47,752 nucleotides of DNA from an uncultured Rhodospirillales bacterium (GTDB lineage: Bacteria; Pseudomonadota; Alphaproteobacteria; Acetobacterales; Acetobacteraceae): assembly GCA_945957135.1 (NCBI GenBank), contig CAMFLK010000004.1, positions 1 to 47,752 of the forward strand, given 5' to 3'. The notes beneath the pieces are model-generated. The model ran no database searches, was not told the origin of the DNA, and worked only from the letters and a program-made list of their open reading frames with translations. Shown one piece after another: positions 14,362 through 23,578 of the stretch. Both the position numbers and the translations under genes were made by a program. Positions within the stretch are counted from its first letter, which is position 1; every line of letters starts with the position of its first letter.

Positions 14362-14384
14362 AACCGATTTAGGTAATCGGTTAC
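14362..14384. promoter_or_regulatory. LacI-type operator before the SDR gene
   Basis: AACCGATT (14362-14369) and AATCGGTT (14375-14382) form a perfect inverted repeat with a 5-base spacer. Overlapping it, GTAATCGGTTAC (14373-14384) has the GTAA-x-CG-x-TTAC form typical of LacI-family operators. It lies upstream of the SDR gene and overlaps the end of the regulator gene. The same octamer recurs at 15503 and 15516. Confidence 0.6.
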
Positions 14385-15415
14385 GTGACCTCGGCCGGAT
14401 GCAGGGCGCGCACGCTGTCGCGCCGGATCAGCTTCGCGTCCAGCAGACCGCCGCCGGCCTCGGGCGGCGTGCCGGCGAGGCGGCGGAGCAGCCGGTCGGC
14501 GGCGAGGAAGCCCATCTCCTGGCCGGGATTGGCGATGGCGGTGAGGCGGGGCGTGGTGACGCAGTACCAATCCTGGTCGTCGAAGGCGATCAGCGACACG
14601 TCGCGCGGCACGCGCAGGCCCAGCCCGGCCAGTCCCACCAGGAAACCGAGCGTCATCATGTTGTTGGTGACGAACACGGCGCTGGGTGGCGCCGGGCCGG
14701 CCATCAGGCTGCGCGCTGCCGCCTCGCCGCCGCCGGCTTCCAGGTCCGCGCCGGCCACCACCAGTTCCGCCCCGTGCGCGGTGAAGGCGGCGATGGCGGT
14801 CTGGGCGCCCTCCAGGCGCTGCTGGTCGAACATCGCCTCCAGCGGGCCGGTGACGATACCGATGCGTCGGTGCCCGCTTTCCAGCAGGTGGCGCACGCCC
14901 GCCTCGGCCGCGCCGCGATTGTCGATGGTCACGCTGTCCAAACCGCTGCCCGGCAGGTCGGAATCCACCAGCACCACGCCGATGCCGGCCTGCTGCACTT
15001 CCAGCAAGTGGTCGCTGGCGGCAGCGGAGGGGGCGGCGATCAGCCCGTCGATCTGCTTCTCGATCAGCACCCGAGCCAGATGGCGCTCGCGCGCCGGCGA
15101 GTTGCCGGTGTTGCCGAGGATCACGCTGTAGCCGGTCTGCGACAGCCGCGCCTCCACCCCCTTGGCGATGCCGCCGAAGAACGGGTTGGAGACGTCGGCC
15201 ACCAGCAGGCCGATCGTGTAGGTCTGGCGGCTACGCAGGCTGGCGGCGAGCGCGTTGACCACATAGCCCAGCCGGCGCGCGGTGGCGCGCACGACCTCCG
15301 CCGTGGCCGCCGAGCAGCCGCCCTCCACGCCCGCGAGCACGCGCGAGACGGTGGCCTTCGACACGCCGGAGGCGCGGGCGACATCGTCCATCGTCGGTCG
15401 TCTCTGGCGGGTCAT
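14381..15415 (-). CDS. LacI-family transcriptional regulator
   Basis: A 344-residue repressor. Residues about 9-55 are the HTH: TMDDVARASGVSKATVSRVL, followed by a hinge helix near NALAASLRSR. Residues about 65-340 are the periplasmic-binding-protein-like effector domain with the usual IGLLVADVSNPFF start and a DDQDW motif near 270. The ATG at 15415 is used; ATG 15391 is possible. The gene sits between the SDR gene and the divergent lyase-oxidase-transport operon, with matching operator octamers on both sides, so it probably controls both. The ligand is unknown, probably the imported compound or a breakdown product. Confidence 0.88.
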   Translation of the reverse strand: MTRQRRPTMDDVARASGVSKATVSRVLAGVEGGCSAATAEVVRATARRLGYVVNALAASLRSRQTYTIGLLVADVSNPFFGGIAKGVEARLSQTGYSVILGNTGNSPARERHLARVLIEKQIDGLIAAPSAAASDHLLEVQQAGIGVVLVDSDLPGSGLDSVTIDNRGAAEAGVRHLLESGHRRIGIVTGPLEAMFDQQRLEGAQTAIAAFTAHGAELVVAGADLEAGGGEAAARSLMAGPAPPSAVFVTNNMMTLGFLVGLAGLGLRVPRDVSLIAFDDQDWYCVTTPRLTAIANPGQEMGFLAADRLLRRLAGTPPEAGGGLLDAKLIRRDSVRALHPAEVT

Positions 15416-15500
15416 CGGCAGTCCTCCGTCGTCCGGCCATCTGCGGCAGGATGGAGCGGTCCTGTCACAAAAGACTTGACCATCCTAGCGCAAGCGAAGA

Positions 15501-15526
15501 GTAATCGGTTTACGAAATCGGTTGCG
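15501..15526. promoter_or_regulatory. Tandem LacI-type operator half-sites before the lyase operon
   Basis: Two direct copies of AATCGGTT at 15503-15510 and 15516-15523, the first inside GTAATCGGTTTAC (15501-15513). They lie in the 168-bp divergent gap between the LacI gene and the lyase gene, just downstream of a TTGACC at 15476-15481 that could be a -35 box. They match the octamer at 14362-14384, which ties both promoters to the LacI regulator. Confidence 0.6.
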
Positions 15527-15583
15527 TTGTTTGCTCCCGCGTTGTTGCATTGCGGCCCTGCCGCCCGGACATTGGACGCCCTC

Positions 15584-17092
15584 GTGAACGCTCCCGCCGC
15601 CCACCGCCTGGCAGAAGGTCCGATCGCCGAAATACGCGAGTTGATCTATCGGCCAAGCATCGACCGCATGACCGACGCCGATTTCGCCGCGATGAGCGCG
15701 ATGAACCAGGCGCATCTGGTCATGCTCGCCGAGCAGGGCATCCTGAAGCCGGCCGTGGCCGCGGCGATCGCGCGGGCAACCCAGAGCATGGCGCGCGAGG
15801 GGCGCGCGGCGCTGCCGGCGGATACCGCGATCGAGGACCCGTATTTCGCCTACGAGACGCGGCTGACCGAGCTGGTCGGCGCGGATATCGCGGGGCGGTT
15901 GCATGCCGGGCGCAGCCGCAACGACATCGGCGCCACGCTGGACCAGATCGCCGCGCGCGGCCACTGCCTGGCGATACTCGACGCGCTGGCCACGCTGCGC
16001 GCGGCGGTGCTCGATCTCGCGGCCGCCCATACCGCGACGGTGGTGCCCGGCCATACCCATCTGCAACCGGCCCAGCCGATCACCTTCGGCTTCTACCTCG
16101 TCTCCATCGCCGCCGCCCTGCAACGCGACGCGGACCGGCTGCTCGCCGCCTTCGCGCATATCGACGCGTGCAGCCTCGGCGGGGCGGCGATGGCCGGCAC
16201 GTCGTTTCCCATCGACCGCGCGCGCGCGGCGGAGCTGCTCGGATTCTCCGCCATCGCCACGCCCTGCCTCGATGCCGTCGCGGCGCGCGATTTCGCCTGC
16301 GAGCTGCTGTTCGCGGCCACCCAGCTCGGCGTGACCTGGAATCGCGTGGTGCAGGATTTCCATGTGTATTTCAGCCACGAATTCTCGGCCATCGCGCTGC
16401 CGGACCGCGTCGCCGGCACGTCGAGCATCATGCCGCAGAAGAAGAATCCACTGGTGCTGGAGTTCCTGCGCGCCGAATCCGCGCGGCTGATCGGCACGCT
16501 GACCACCAGCCTCACCGCCATCCGCTCCACCAATTTCTCCATCGCCATCGACGCGCAGCGCGAAGGGCTGATCGACCTGTGGGCGGCGCTGCGCCGCGTG
16601 CCCGACAATCTGCGCATGCTGACGCGGGTGATCGAGAGCGTGCAGCCGCGCGCGGAGCTGCTGCTGGAACGCTGCCGCACCAATTTCTCCACCGCCACCG
16701 ACCTCGCGGACGGGCTGGTGCAGCGTGCCGACCTGCCGTTCCGCGACGCGCATCACGTGGTGGGCGGCGTGGTACGCGCGGCCATCGAGGCCGGGCTGCC
16801 GGCCGATGCGATCGACGCGGAGATGGTGGAGCGCGTGGCCGAGGCCGAACTCGGCCGCCGCCTGGGCCTGGACGACGCATTCGTGCGCGCCTGCCTCGAC
16901 CCGGTGCGCGCGGTGGAGCGGCGCACAACGCCGGGCGGCACGGCGCAGGCCGAGGTGGTGCGGATGATCGGCGCCGCGCGCGCGGTGCTCGCGCGCCAGG
17001 TGGACGAGGCCGCCCGGCTGCGCCGGCGCGTGGATGACGCGACAGACCGGCTGGCGGCCTGCGTGGACGAGCTGGCAAGGGCAAAGCCATGA
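15584..17092 (+). CDS. Argininosuccinate lyase-family C-N lyase
   Basis: A 502-residue member of the fumarase/aspartase superfamily, closest in motif to argininosuccinate lyase, which releases fumarate from N-substituted aspartates. Motifs in order: LHAGRSRND, GHTHLQPAQP, and the signature GTSSIMPQKKNP with the mobile-loop Ser. The typical N-terminal WGGRF of ArgH is missing, and the usual DVHMNIE is replaced by EDPYFAYE, so the amine part of the substrate may differ from arginine. The GTG at 15584 is my preferred start; TTG at 15572 is possible and neither has a strong ribosome site. It overlaps the FAD oxidase gene (ATGA) and heads an amino-acid transport operon. That suggests catabolism of an imported N-succinyl-type compound rather than arginine synthesis. 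Confidence 0.75.
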   Translation: MNAPAAHRLAEGPIAEIRELIYRPSIDRMTDADFAAMSAMNQAHLVMLAEQGILKPAVAAAIARATQSMAREGRAALPADTAIEDPYFAYETRLTELVGADIAGRLHAGRSRNDIGATLDQIAARGHCLAILDALATLRAAVLDLAAAHTATVVPGHTHLQPAQPITFGFYLVSIAAALQRDADRLLAAFAHIDACSLGGAAMAGTSFPIDRARAAELLGFSAIATPCLDAVAARDFACELLFAATQLGVTWNRVVQDFHVYFSHEFSAIALPDRVAGTSSIMPQKKNPLVLEFLRAESARLIGTLTTSLTAIRSTNFSIAIDAQREGLIDLWAALRRVPDNLRMLTRVIESVQPRAELLLERCRTNFSTATDLADGLVQRADLPFRDAHHVVGGVVRAAIEAGLPADAIDAEMVERVAEAELGRRLGLDDAFVRACLDPVRAVERRTTPGGTAQAEVVRMIGAARAVLARQVDEAARLRRRVDDATDRLAACVDELARAKP

Positions 17093-18423
17093 TTCTCACA
17101 CCGGATTTCACCACCAACCCCTATTGGTGGGACGCCGCGCCGCCGGACGGCACCCCCACCGATCCGCTGCCGGAACAGGTGGATGTGGCGATCATCGGCA
17201 GCGGCTTCTGCGGCCTGGCCGCGGCGTTGGAACTGGCCCGGGGCGGGTTGCGCACCGCGGTGCTGGAAGCCGGGCCGCTGGGCATCGGTGCCTCCAGCCG
17301 CTCCGGCGGCATGGTCAGCAGCGGCCAGAAGCTGGTGCTGACTGACGTGCTGAAGGACTTCGACGACGGCGAGCAGGCCCGCGCGCTGGAGGATTCCGCC
17401 GAGACCTTCGATTTTCTGAAATCGCTGATCTGGCGCGAGAAGCTGGACGCCGACCTGCAACTCACCGGCCGCTTCTTCGGCGCCTGGACGCCGAAGCATT
17501 TCGAGACGCTGCAGAAACATGCCGAGCTGCTCGCGCGGCGCACCGGTGTCACCACCCGCATCGTCACCAAGTCGCAGCAGCACGACGAGATCGGCAGCGA
17601 TTTCTACCACGGCGGCATGGTGGTGGAGGAATATGGCGGCGTTCACCCCGCCAAATACAACCGCGCGCTGCGCGAGGCGGCGCGCCAGGCCGGCGCGGGG
17701 CTCTACGCCTTCGCCGCCGTGCAGGGCTGGACCCAGCAGGGTGACGGGCTCGCGGTGCGCACGGCGCGCGGCGTGGTGCAGGCGAAGAACCTCATCGTTG
17801 CCACCAACGGCTATACGACGGCCGAGGCGCTGCCCTGGCACCGTCGCCGGGTGATTCCGGTCACGGCGTTCATCGTCGCGACAGAGCCGCTCGCACCCAC
17901 GGTGATGGACGAGATCATGCCGAGGCGACGCATGATCTCCGATACGCGCAAGGAACTCAGCTTCTTCCGCCCCTCGCCCGACGGCACGCGCGTGCTGTTC
18001 GGCGGCCGGCCGGATGCGTTCCACAACGACGAGCGCAGTGCGGCCATCGGGCTGCGCGCGCGCATGGTGCAGGTCTTCCCGCAGCTGGCCGGCGTCCGGC
18101 TGAGCCATGCCTGGCGCGGCAATGTGTGCATGACCTTCGACAAGCTGCCCCATCTTGGCCAGGAGCAGGGCGTGCACTACGCACTCGGCTGCAACGGCAA
18201 CGGTGTCGCGCTGATGAGCTGGATGGGCCAGCAGACGGCGTTGGCCATTCTCGGCCGGCAGAACCGCGCGCCGGTGTTCCAGCAGCGCCCCTTCCCCACC
18301 GCCATCGGATACAAGGACCGCACCTGGTTCCTGCCGCTGGTCAGTGCCGGCTACCACTTCCGCGACTTCCTCGATCGGCCCGGCGCGGTGCTGGCCGAGC
18401 GCATGTCGCGCAAATCCGCCTAG
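17089..18423 (+). CDS. FAD-dependent amine/amino-acid oxidase (DAO family)
   Basis: A 444-residue flavoprotein. The dinucleotide-binding motif VAIIGSGFCGLAAALELA is at about residues 28-45, followed by EAGPLGIGASSRSGG, which is typical of the gamma-glutamylputrescine/glycine oxidase branch of DAO proteins. A C-terminal GCNGNGVALMSW closes the FAD site. It would oxidise a C-N bond using oxygen or another acceptor, giving an imine that hydrolyses to aldehyde or keto acid. It starts inside the stop of the lyase gene (ATGA) and is followed after 22 bases by the binding protein of an importer, so it probably acts on the same imported compound or the amine released by the lyase. Confidence 0.82.
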   Translation: MILTPDFTTNPYWWDAAPPDGTPTDPLPEQVDVAIIGSGFCGLAAALELARGGLRTAVLEAGPLGIGASSRSGGMVSSGQKLVLTDVLKDFDDGEQARALEDSAETFDFLKSLIWREKLDADLQLTGRFFGAWTPKHFETLQKHAELLARRTGVTTRIVTKSQQHDEIGSDFYHGGMVVEEYGGVHPAKYNRALREAARQAGAGLYAFAAVQGWTQQGDGLAVRTARGVVQAKNLIVATNGYTTAEALPWHRRRVIPVTAFIVATEPLAPTVMDEIMPRRRMISDTRKELSFFRPSPDGTRVLFGGRPDAFHNDERSAAIGLRARMVQVFPQLAGVRLSHAWRGNVCMTFDKLPHLGQEQGVHYALGCNGNGVALMSWMGQQTALAILGRQNRAPVFQQRPFPTAIGYKDRTWFLPLVSAGYHFRDFLDRPGAVLAERMSRKSA

Positions 18424-18445
18424 AATTTTCAGCAGGAGAGACAAG

Positions 18446-19273
18446 ATGCACCGTCGCGCCTTACTGCTTTGCGGGCTGTTCTTCGCCGCCGCCTTCCCCG
18501 CCGCCGCACAGGACCTGCCCAAGCTGCCCGAGGCGATCGCCAAGGTCGGCGCGCTGCGCATCGGTGTGCGCTGCGACCAGCCGCCCTACGGGTTCCAGGA
18601 CAAGACCGGCCAATTTGCCGGCATCGAGGTGGAGATCGCCAAGCAGCTCGCCACCAACGCGTTCGGCAGCCCGGACAAGGCGGAGATGATCTGCGTCACC
18701 GCGGAGAACCGCATTCCCCAGCTCGTCGCAGGAAAAGTCGATGTTCTCGTCGCGACCCTTGGCAAGACGCCCGAGCGCGCCCGGGTGATCGACTATTCCA
18801 TCCCCTACAACTGGGGCGGAAGCGACATCCTCGTGATGAAGGATTCTCCGCTGAAGAAGCTTGCCGATATCGGCTCGGCCGCCCCGGTGGCGATGCTGAA
18901 GGGCACCACCCAGGCCGCCTGGTTCGATGCCAACATGCCGAATGTCGAGACGCTGCGCCTGAACTCCGTATCCGACGCCTTGCAGGCGCTGAAGCAGGGC
19001 CGCGCCAAATCCATGGCCGCGGACATGGCCACGCTGGTGGTGATCGGCGAGAAGGACCCGACCGTTCGCCGGCTGGATGAGCTGTTCGCCGTCGCCTATG
19101 CCGGGGTGGGTGTGCGCAAGAACGAGCCGGAATGGCTCGCCTACGTCAACGCCTCGCTGGAGAAGATGGCGAAGGACGACATGTACACCAAGTGGATCGC
19201 CAAATGGGTGCCGGAGGAGAAGCAGTCCTTCTACAAGACCCAGTTCCCGCCCACCAAAGTCCCGACTCTCTGA
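18446..19273 (+). CDS. Polar amino acid ABC transporter, substrate-binding protein
   Basis: A 275-residue periplasmic binding protein (SBP_bac_3 type). Residues 1-24 are a signal peptide (RRALLLCGLFFAAAF, then cleavage after AAAQ-like residues). The mature part opens with GALRIGVRCDQPPYGF and has the family sequences GIEVEIAKQLA and RARVIDYSIPY. AGGAG lies before the ATG. It feeds the two permeases and the ATPase directly downstream. The family binds amino acids and opine-like compounds; the ligand cannot be read from sequence. Confidence 0.9.
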   Translation: MHRRALLLCGLFFAAAFPAAAQDLPKLPEAIAKVGALRIGVRCDQPPYGFQDKTGQFAGIEVEIAKQLATNAFGSPDKAEMICVTAENRIPQLVAGKVDVLVATLGKTPERARVIDYSIPYNWGGSDILVMKDSPLKKLADIGSAAPVAMLKGTTQAAWFDANMPNVETLRLNSVSDALQALKQGRAKSMAADMATLVVIGEKDPTVRRLDELFAVAYAGVGVRKNEPEWLAYVNASLEKMAKDDMYTKWIAKWVPEEKQSFYKTQFPPTKVPTL

Positions 19274-19297
19274 CGACGCCCAGGCGCGGAACCGGCG

Positions 19298-19960
19298 ATG
19301 GAGTTCGATCCGCACTACCTCTTCACCTACCTGCCCGCCCTTATGCGCGGGCTGCTGGTGACGATCGAGGTGAGTGCGGTGGCGCTTGTTCTGGCGCTGG
19401 GCCTGGGTCTGGCCGGCGCGGCGATCCGCTATCTCGCCGTGCCGGTGCTCTCGCCGCTGGTGGCGGTGTATGTGGAGTTCATCCGCAACACGCCGCTGCT
19501 GGTGCAGATCTTCTTCGTCTATTTCGGCTTCCCGGCCGTGGGCATCCGCATGTCGCTGTTCTGGTCGGGGGTTTTCACGCTGGCGGTGTGGGCGGCGGCC
19601 TTCCATGTGGAAAGCATCCGCGGCGCCTGCGCCGGCGTGTCCAAGGGATTGTCGGAAGCGGGCGCCGCGCTGGGGCTGCATCGCTGGCAGGTGCTACGGG
19701 CGGTGGTGCTGCCCATGGCGCTGCGCGCCTGCGTGCCCAGCCTGCTCAACACCTCCATATCCCTGGTCAAGAACAGCGCGTTCCTCCAGGCCGTCGGGCT
19801 GGCGGAGCTCACCTTCGTCGCGGTCGATCGCATCTCCGCCGATTTCCGCATGCTGGAAATGTTCAGCGTGCTTCTGGTGATCTACGTGCTGCTCGTCTTC
19901 CTGCTCTCATATGCCGCAGCAAGGATTGAGAGCGTGCTGGCCCGGCCCTTCCGCGCATGA
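19298..19960 (+). CDS. Polar amino acid ABC transporter permease 1
   Basis: A 220-residue inner-membrane permease of the HisM/GlnP family with about five membrane helices. The cytoplasmic EAA loop that docks the ATPase is SEAGAALGLHRWQVLRAVVLP near residues 127-147, and the N-terminal IRNTPLLVQ motif is the family hallmark. It overlaps the next permease gene by four bases (ATGA), and the pair should form a heterodimer. Confidence 0.9.
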   Translation: MEFDPHYLFTYLPALMRGLLVTIEVSAVALVLALGLGLAGAAIRYLAVPVLSPLVAVYVEFIRNTPLLVQIFFVYFGFPAVGIRMSLFWSGVFTLAVWAAAFHVESIRGACAGVSKGLSEAGAALGLHRWQVLRAVVLPMALRACVPSLLNTSISLVKNSAFLQAVGLAELTFVAVDRISADFRMLEMFSVLLVIYVLLVFLLSYAAARIESVLARPFRA

Positions 19961-20679
19961 ACCTGCTCTACGACAACCGCACCCTGCTGCTTGCGGGCCT
20001 CGGCACCACCTTGCAGATCGCGGTGGTCACACTGATCGCCTCCATCGTCATCGGCGTCACCCTGGGCGTGATCATCGGCATGACCGAAGGGCATTGGGTG
20101 CGCCGGCCCATTCGCGGCGCGGTGGAGCTGCTGCGCGCGGTGCCGCTGATCGTGAACGTCTATTTCGTGTTCTTCGTAGCCCCCCAGCTCGGCATCGCGC
20201 TCAGCCCCTACATGGCCGCGGTGGTCAGCCTGTCGCTGTGGGGTGGGGCCAACGCCACGGAGATCGTGCGCGGCGGCCTTCAGGCGGTGCCGCGCCACCA
20301 GCGCCGCAGCGCGCGGGCGTTGGGGCTGCAGGAGTGGGAGGTGTTCCTGCTCATCCTGCTGCCTCAGGCGATGCGCAGCGTTCTGCCGGCGCTGGCCGGG
20401 CTGATGACGCTGCTGATCCAGTCCACCGCCACCGCCTCGCTGGTCGGCGTTCCCGAGTTCTTGCAGATCAGCCGGCTGATCGTGGAACGCACCACGGTTA
20501 TGGATGGCATCGATCCCTCCTTCGGCGTGTATGGGTTCGTGCTGCTGATCTACTTCGTGCTGTGCAGTCCCCTCACCGCCCTGTCGCGCGCGCTGGAACG
20601 GCGCCTCGCCCGCCAGGCCGGCCGGCCGGTCGCCGAGGATGCGGCGCAGCAGGCCGCCGCCCTTCCGGCACTGTCGTGA
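19957..20679 (+). CDS. Polar amino acid ABC transporter permease 2
   Basis: A 240-residue partner permease with the same architecture: a first helix around 10-35, the AVPLIVNVYF version of the family motif, and the EAA loop RSARALGLQEWEVFLLILLP. The C-terminus has an extra Ala/Arg-rich tail of about 25 residues. Its stop overlaps the GTG start of the ATPase gene. Confidence 0.9.
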   Translation: MNLLYDNRTLLLAGLGTTLQIAVVTLIASIVIGVTLGVIIGMTEGHWVRRPIRGAVELLRAVPLIVNVYFVFFVAPQLGIALSPYMAAVVSLSLWGGANATEIVRGGLQAVPRHQRRSARALGLQEWEVFLLILLPQAMRSVLPALAGLMTLLIQSTATASLVGVPEFLQISRLIVERTTVMDGIDPSFGVYGFVLLIYFVLCSPLTALSRALERRLARQAGRPVAEDAAQQAAALPALS

Positions 20680-21425
20680 CAGAGGCGCCCGCCATCTCCG
20701 CCCGCGGGTTGCGCCGTGTGTTCGGCAATGGCGTGGTGGCACTCGACGATGTGGATTTCGACCTGCATCGTGGCGAGGTGGTCAGCATTGTCGGCCCCTC
20801 CGGCTCCGGCAAGAGCACGCTGATCGCCTCGCTCAACGGGCTGGAGACCCCCGATGCCGGCGAGATCACCATCGCGGGCGAGCGCATTCCGCTGGGGCGC
20901 GAGCGGGTGTGGCGCCGGGTACGCCAGGAAGTCGGCATGGTGTTCCAGGACTACGCGCTGTTCCCGCATCTGAGCGTGCTGCAGAACATGACCCTGGCCC
21001 CCGTGCGGCGCGGCCGGATGCGCCGCGCCGAGGCGGACGGGCTGGCGATGGACCTGCTCGCACGCGTCGGACTTGCCGCCAAGGCACATGCCCGCCCGAT
21101 CGAACTCTCCGGCGGCCAGCAGCAGCGCGTGGCCATCGTGCGGGCGCTGGCGATGCGCCCGAAAGTACTGCTGTTCGACGAGCCGACCTCGGCGCTCGAC
21201 CCCGAGACGATCCGCGACGTGCTGGAGGTGATGCAATCCGTGGCGCGCGACGGCATGACCATGGCGGTGGTGACGCACGAGCTCGGCTTCGCCCGCGAGA
21301 TCGCCGACCGGCTGGTGTTCATGGCGGATGGGCGGGTGATCGAGGAGGGTCGGCCGGCCGCGCTGCTGGACAATCCCCGTACGCAGCGACTTGCCGATTT
21401 TCTCCGTCATTTGCTGCATCGTTGA
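20676..21425 (+). CDS. Polar amino acid ABC transporter ATP-binding protein
   Basis: A 249-residue ATPase of the GlnQ/HisP type. Walker A is GPSGSGKST, the Q-loop is MVFQDYALFPH, the signature LSGGQQQR, and Walker [14 protein letters not shown], with a switch His in VVTHELGFA. I use the GTG at 20676, which lies in the previous stop (GTGA). With the preceding three genes it makes a complete importer. Confidence 0.92.
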   Translation: MTEAPAISARGLRRVFGNGVVALDDVDFDLHRGEVVSIVGPSGSGKSTLIASLNGLETPDAGEITIAGERIPLGRERVWRRVRQEVGMVFQDYALFPHLSVLQNMTLAPVRRGRMRRAEADGLAMDLLARVGLAAKAHARPIELSGGQQQRVAIVRALAMRPKVLLFDEPTSALDPETIRDVLEVMQSVARDGMTMAVVTHELGFAREIADRLVFMADGRVIEEGRPAALLDNPRTQRLADFLRHLLHR

Positions 21426-21440
21426 CAATAGAGCGAGGGC

Positions 21441-22613
21441 ATGATGGCGGATGTGGTGGTGATCGGTGCAGGCATCAGCGGGGCGGCCACCGCCTATCAG
21501 CTGGCGCGCGACGGGCTGGGCGTGACGCTGGTCGATTGCTTCGGCCCCGCCGCCATGGCCTCCGGCTGGACGCTGGCCGGGGTGCGCCAGTCCGGCCGGC
21601 ACCCGGCGGAACTGCCCCTGGCCCGGGCCGCAGTGGCGATGTGGAGTACGCTCGCCGAGGAGCTCGGCGCACCCACGCACTATCGCCGCTCCGGCAATCT
21701 GCGCGTGGCCCGTGATGCGCAGGAGATGGAGATCGTCCGCGGCGTGGTGCGCGAGCAGGCGGCGGCAGGACTGGACATCACCCTGCTGCCCGACAACCAG
21801 GCAGTGCGCGCGGTGGCGCCGGCGCTGTCGGAGAAGGTGCTGCTCGCCTCCTACTGCACCAGCGACGGCAGCGCCGATCCCCTCGCCACCGTCACCGCCT
21901 TCGTCGCCGCCGCCGAACGCCTCGGCGCCATCACGCGATTCGGCGAGCGGGTGCTTCGCGTGGAGCACGCGAACGGTCGGGTGACCGGCGTGGTCACCGA
22001 CAAGGGCACCATCGCCGCCGGCCGCGTGGTGATCGCCGCGGGCATCTTCGGCAACGCCCTTCTCGCCCCCTTCGGCATCGCCATTCCGCTGGACATCCCG
22101 ATGGTCACGGTGCTGCGTTCCGCCCCGGCCGAGCGCGTGGTGGAACAGGTGATCAGCACCGCCACGGCCAACTGCACCGGCCGCCAGCAGCATGACGGGC
22201 GCTGGCGCGTGACCAACGGCGCGGAGCCCTGGCATGGCGTGCTGAACGAAACGGACGAAGGCGGCCGCAAGCGCCCGCATGTGCGCCCCACCGCAGCGAT
22301 GGTGGCGGACGTGGTCAACCGCTACGGCGCCCTGGTCCCTGCCTTCCGCGATGCGCAGATCGAGGAAAGCTGGGCCGGGTTGCTCGATCTCACGCCCGAC
22401 GCGCTGCCGGTGCTCGACCACGTGCCGGGCTGCGAGGGGGTGGTGCTGGCAATCGGCTTTTCCGGCCACGGCTTCTGCCTCGGCCCCGTCACCGGCCGTA
22501 TCCTGGCCGATCTCGCGCAGGGCAAGCCATCCCCCTTCCCGCTCGACCCGTTCCAGATCGGCCGCTTCCAGAACCTGCGGCCAGGCCGGGAGGCCGCCAC
22601 GCTGCACGGCTGA
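21441..22613 (+). CDS. FAD-dependent oxidoreductase (DAO family), sarcosine oxidase-like
   Basis: A 390-residue flavoprotein with N-terminal VVVIGAGISGAATAYQLA and the acidic end of strand 2 in LVDC. The closing motif GFSGHGFCLGPVTGRILAD near residue 350 is typical of sarcosine/glycine/D-amino-acid oxidase-like proteins. It follows the first ABC ATPase by 15 bases and precedes a second amino-acid importer, so the regulon has two oxidases and two transporters. It is only distantly similar to the oxidase at 17089, as judged by motif and length, so they likely act on different C-N bonds. Confidence 0.82.
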   Translation: MMADVVVIGAGISGAATAYQLARDGLGVTLVDCFGPAAMASGWTLAGVRQSGRHPAELPLARAAVAMWSTLAEELGAPTHYRRSGNLRVARDAQEMEIVRGVVREQAAAGLDITLLPDNQAVRAVAPALSEKVLLASYCTSDGSADPLATVTAFVAAAERLGAITRFGERVLRVEHANGRVTGVVTDKGTIAAGRVVIAAGIFGNALLAPFGIAIPLDIPMVTVLRSAPAERVVEQVISTATANCTGRQQHDGRWRVTNGAEPWHGVLNETDEGGRKRPHVRPTAAMVADVVNRYGALVPAFRDAQIEESWAGLLDLTPDALPVLDHVPGCEGVVLAIGFSGHGFCLGPVTGRILADLAQGKPSPFPLDPFQIGRFQNLRPGREAATLHG

Positions 22614-22687
22614 GTGCGGGATTCGGCTCGCGGGAAAGTCGGCATGCCGGTATGATTCTTCCCAACATTGCGCGAAGGGATCATGCC

Positions 22688-23578
22688 ATGACTCGTGCTT
22701 TCCTCCACCTCGGCGCAATCTGCGCAATGCTGCTTCTGGGTGCCGGTGCCTTCGCGCAGGACGCCATGCCGAAGAACGGCGTGAACGAGGCGTTGCGCGC
22801 CCGGCTGCCGGAGAACATCCGCAAGGCCGGGCGCATGGTCTCCGTCAACAGCGGTTCCTTCCCGCCCTACGAGATCGTCACGGGCACCGAGCTCACCGGC
22901 GCCACCGCCGACCTGATGGCCGAGATCGGCAAGCTGCTGGGCGTGGAGATCGGACACGAAACGGTCGCGGGCCTGCCGGCGCTGCTGGCGGGGGTGAATT
23001 CGGGCCGCTACCAGTTCGCCTTCGGCCCCGTCGGCGACTACAAGGATCGCGAAGGGGCGAACGACTTCGTGGACTGGGTGAAGGAATATGTCGTCTTCGC
23101 CGTGCAGAAGGGCAACCCTAAGGGCATCACCTCGCTCGATACCGCCTGCGGCCAGCGCATCGCTGTGATGGCCGGCGGGTCAGCCGAGCGGGTGATCAAG
23201 GCGCAATCCGACTACTGCAAAAAGCAGGGCAAGAGCCCGATCGAGGTGCAGTCCTTCACCGATCAGCCCAGCTCGATCCTCGCCGTTCGCTCCCGCCGGT
23301 CGGACGCATTCTTCTCCTCCCAGGCGCCGCTGGTCTATTTCGTGCAGCAGTCCCAGGGCCAGCTCGAACTCGCCGCTGTCGGCCAGCCCAACGGGTTCGA
23401 GGACATCTTCCAGGGGGCGGTGGTGGCCAAGGCTTCGCCGCTCGGCCCGCTGCTGAAGGACGCGATGGAGGTGCTGATGAAGAACGGCACCTATGCCGCG
23501 ATCATGAGGAAATGGGGCCTGGAAAACAACATGCTCAAGGAACCCGGCCTGAACTACGGCGGCATGCTGCCGAAATGA
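22688..23578 (+). CDS. Amino acid ABC transporter, substrate-binding protein (second system)
   Basis: A 296-residue SBP_bac_3-type protein with a signal peptide (FLHLGAICAMLLLGAGAFA) cleaved near residue 23. The mature part shows GRMVSVNSGSFPPYEI, TADLMAEIGKLLGVE and the ligand-binding RDREG-like loop. AAGGGA precedes the ATG at 22688. The gene overlaps the permease start (ATGA). It differs from the binding protein at 18446 in size and motif wording, so it may collect a related but different ligand. Confidence 0.88.
   Translation: MTRAFLHLGAICAMLLLGAGAFAQDAMPKNGVNEALRARLPENIRKAGRMVSVNSGSFPPYEIVTGTELTGATADLMAEIGKLLGVEIGHETVAGLPALLAGVNSGRYQFAFGPVGDYKDREGANDFVDWVKEYVVFAVQKGNPKGITSLDTACGQRIAVMAGGSAERVIKAQSDYCKKQGKSPIEVQSFTDQPSSILAVRSRRSDAFFSSQAPLVYFVQQSQGQLELAAVGQPNGFEDIFQGAVVAKASPLGPLLKDAMEVLMKNGTYAAIMRKWGLENNMLKEPGLNYGGMLPK

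Noticed and set aside
14399-15583. N-terminal extension of the lyase frame across the LacI gene
   Set aside because: It is antisense to a clear LacI regulator, and the lyase family sequence begins only after 15584.
20550-22727. Very long open frame on the minus strand
   Set aside because: It lies opposite the ABC ATPase and FAD oxidase genes, has no domain sequence, and its His/Arg/Gly-rich translation is typical of antisense GC-rich DNA.
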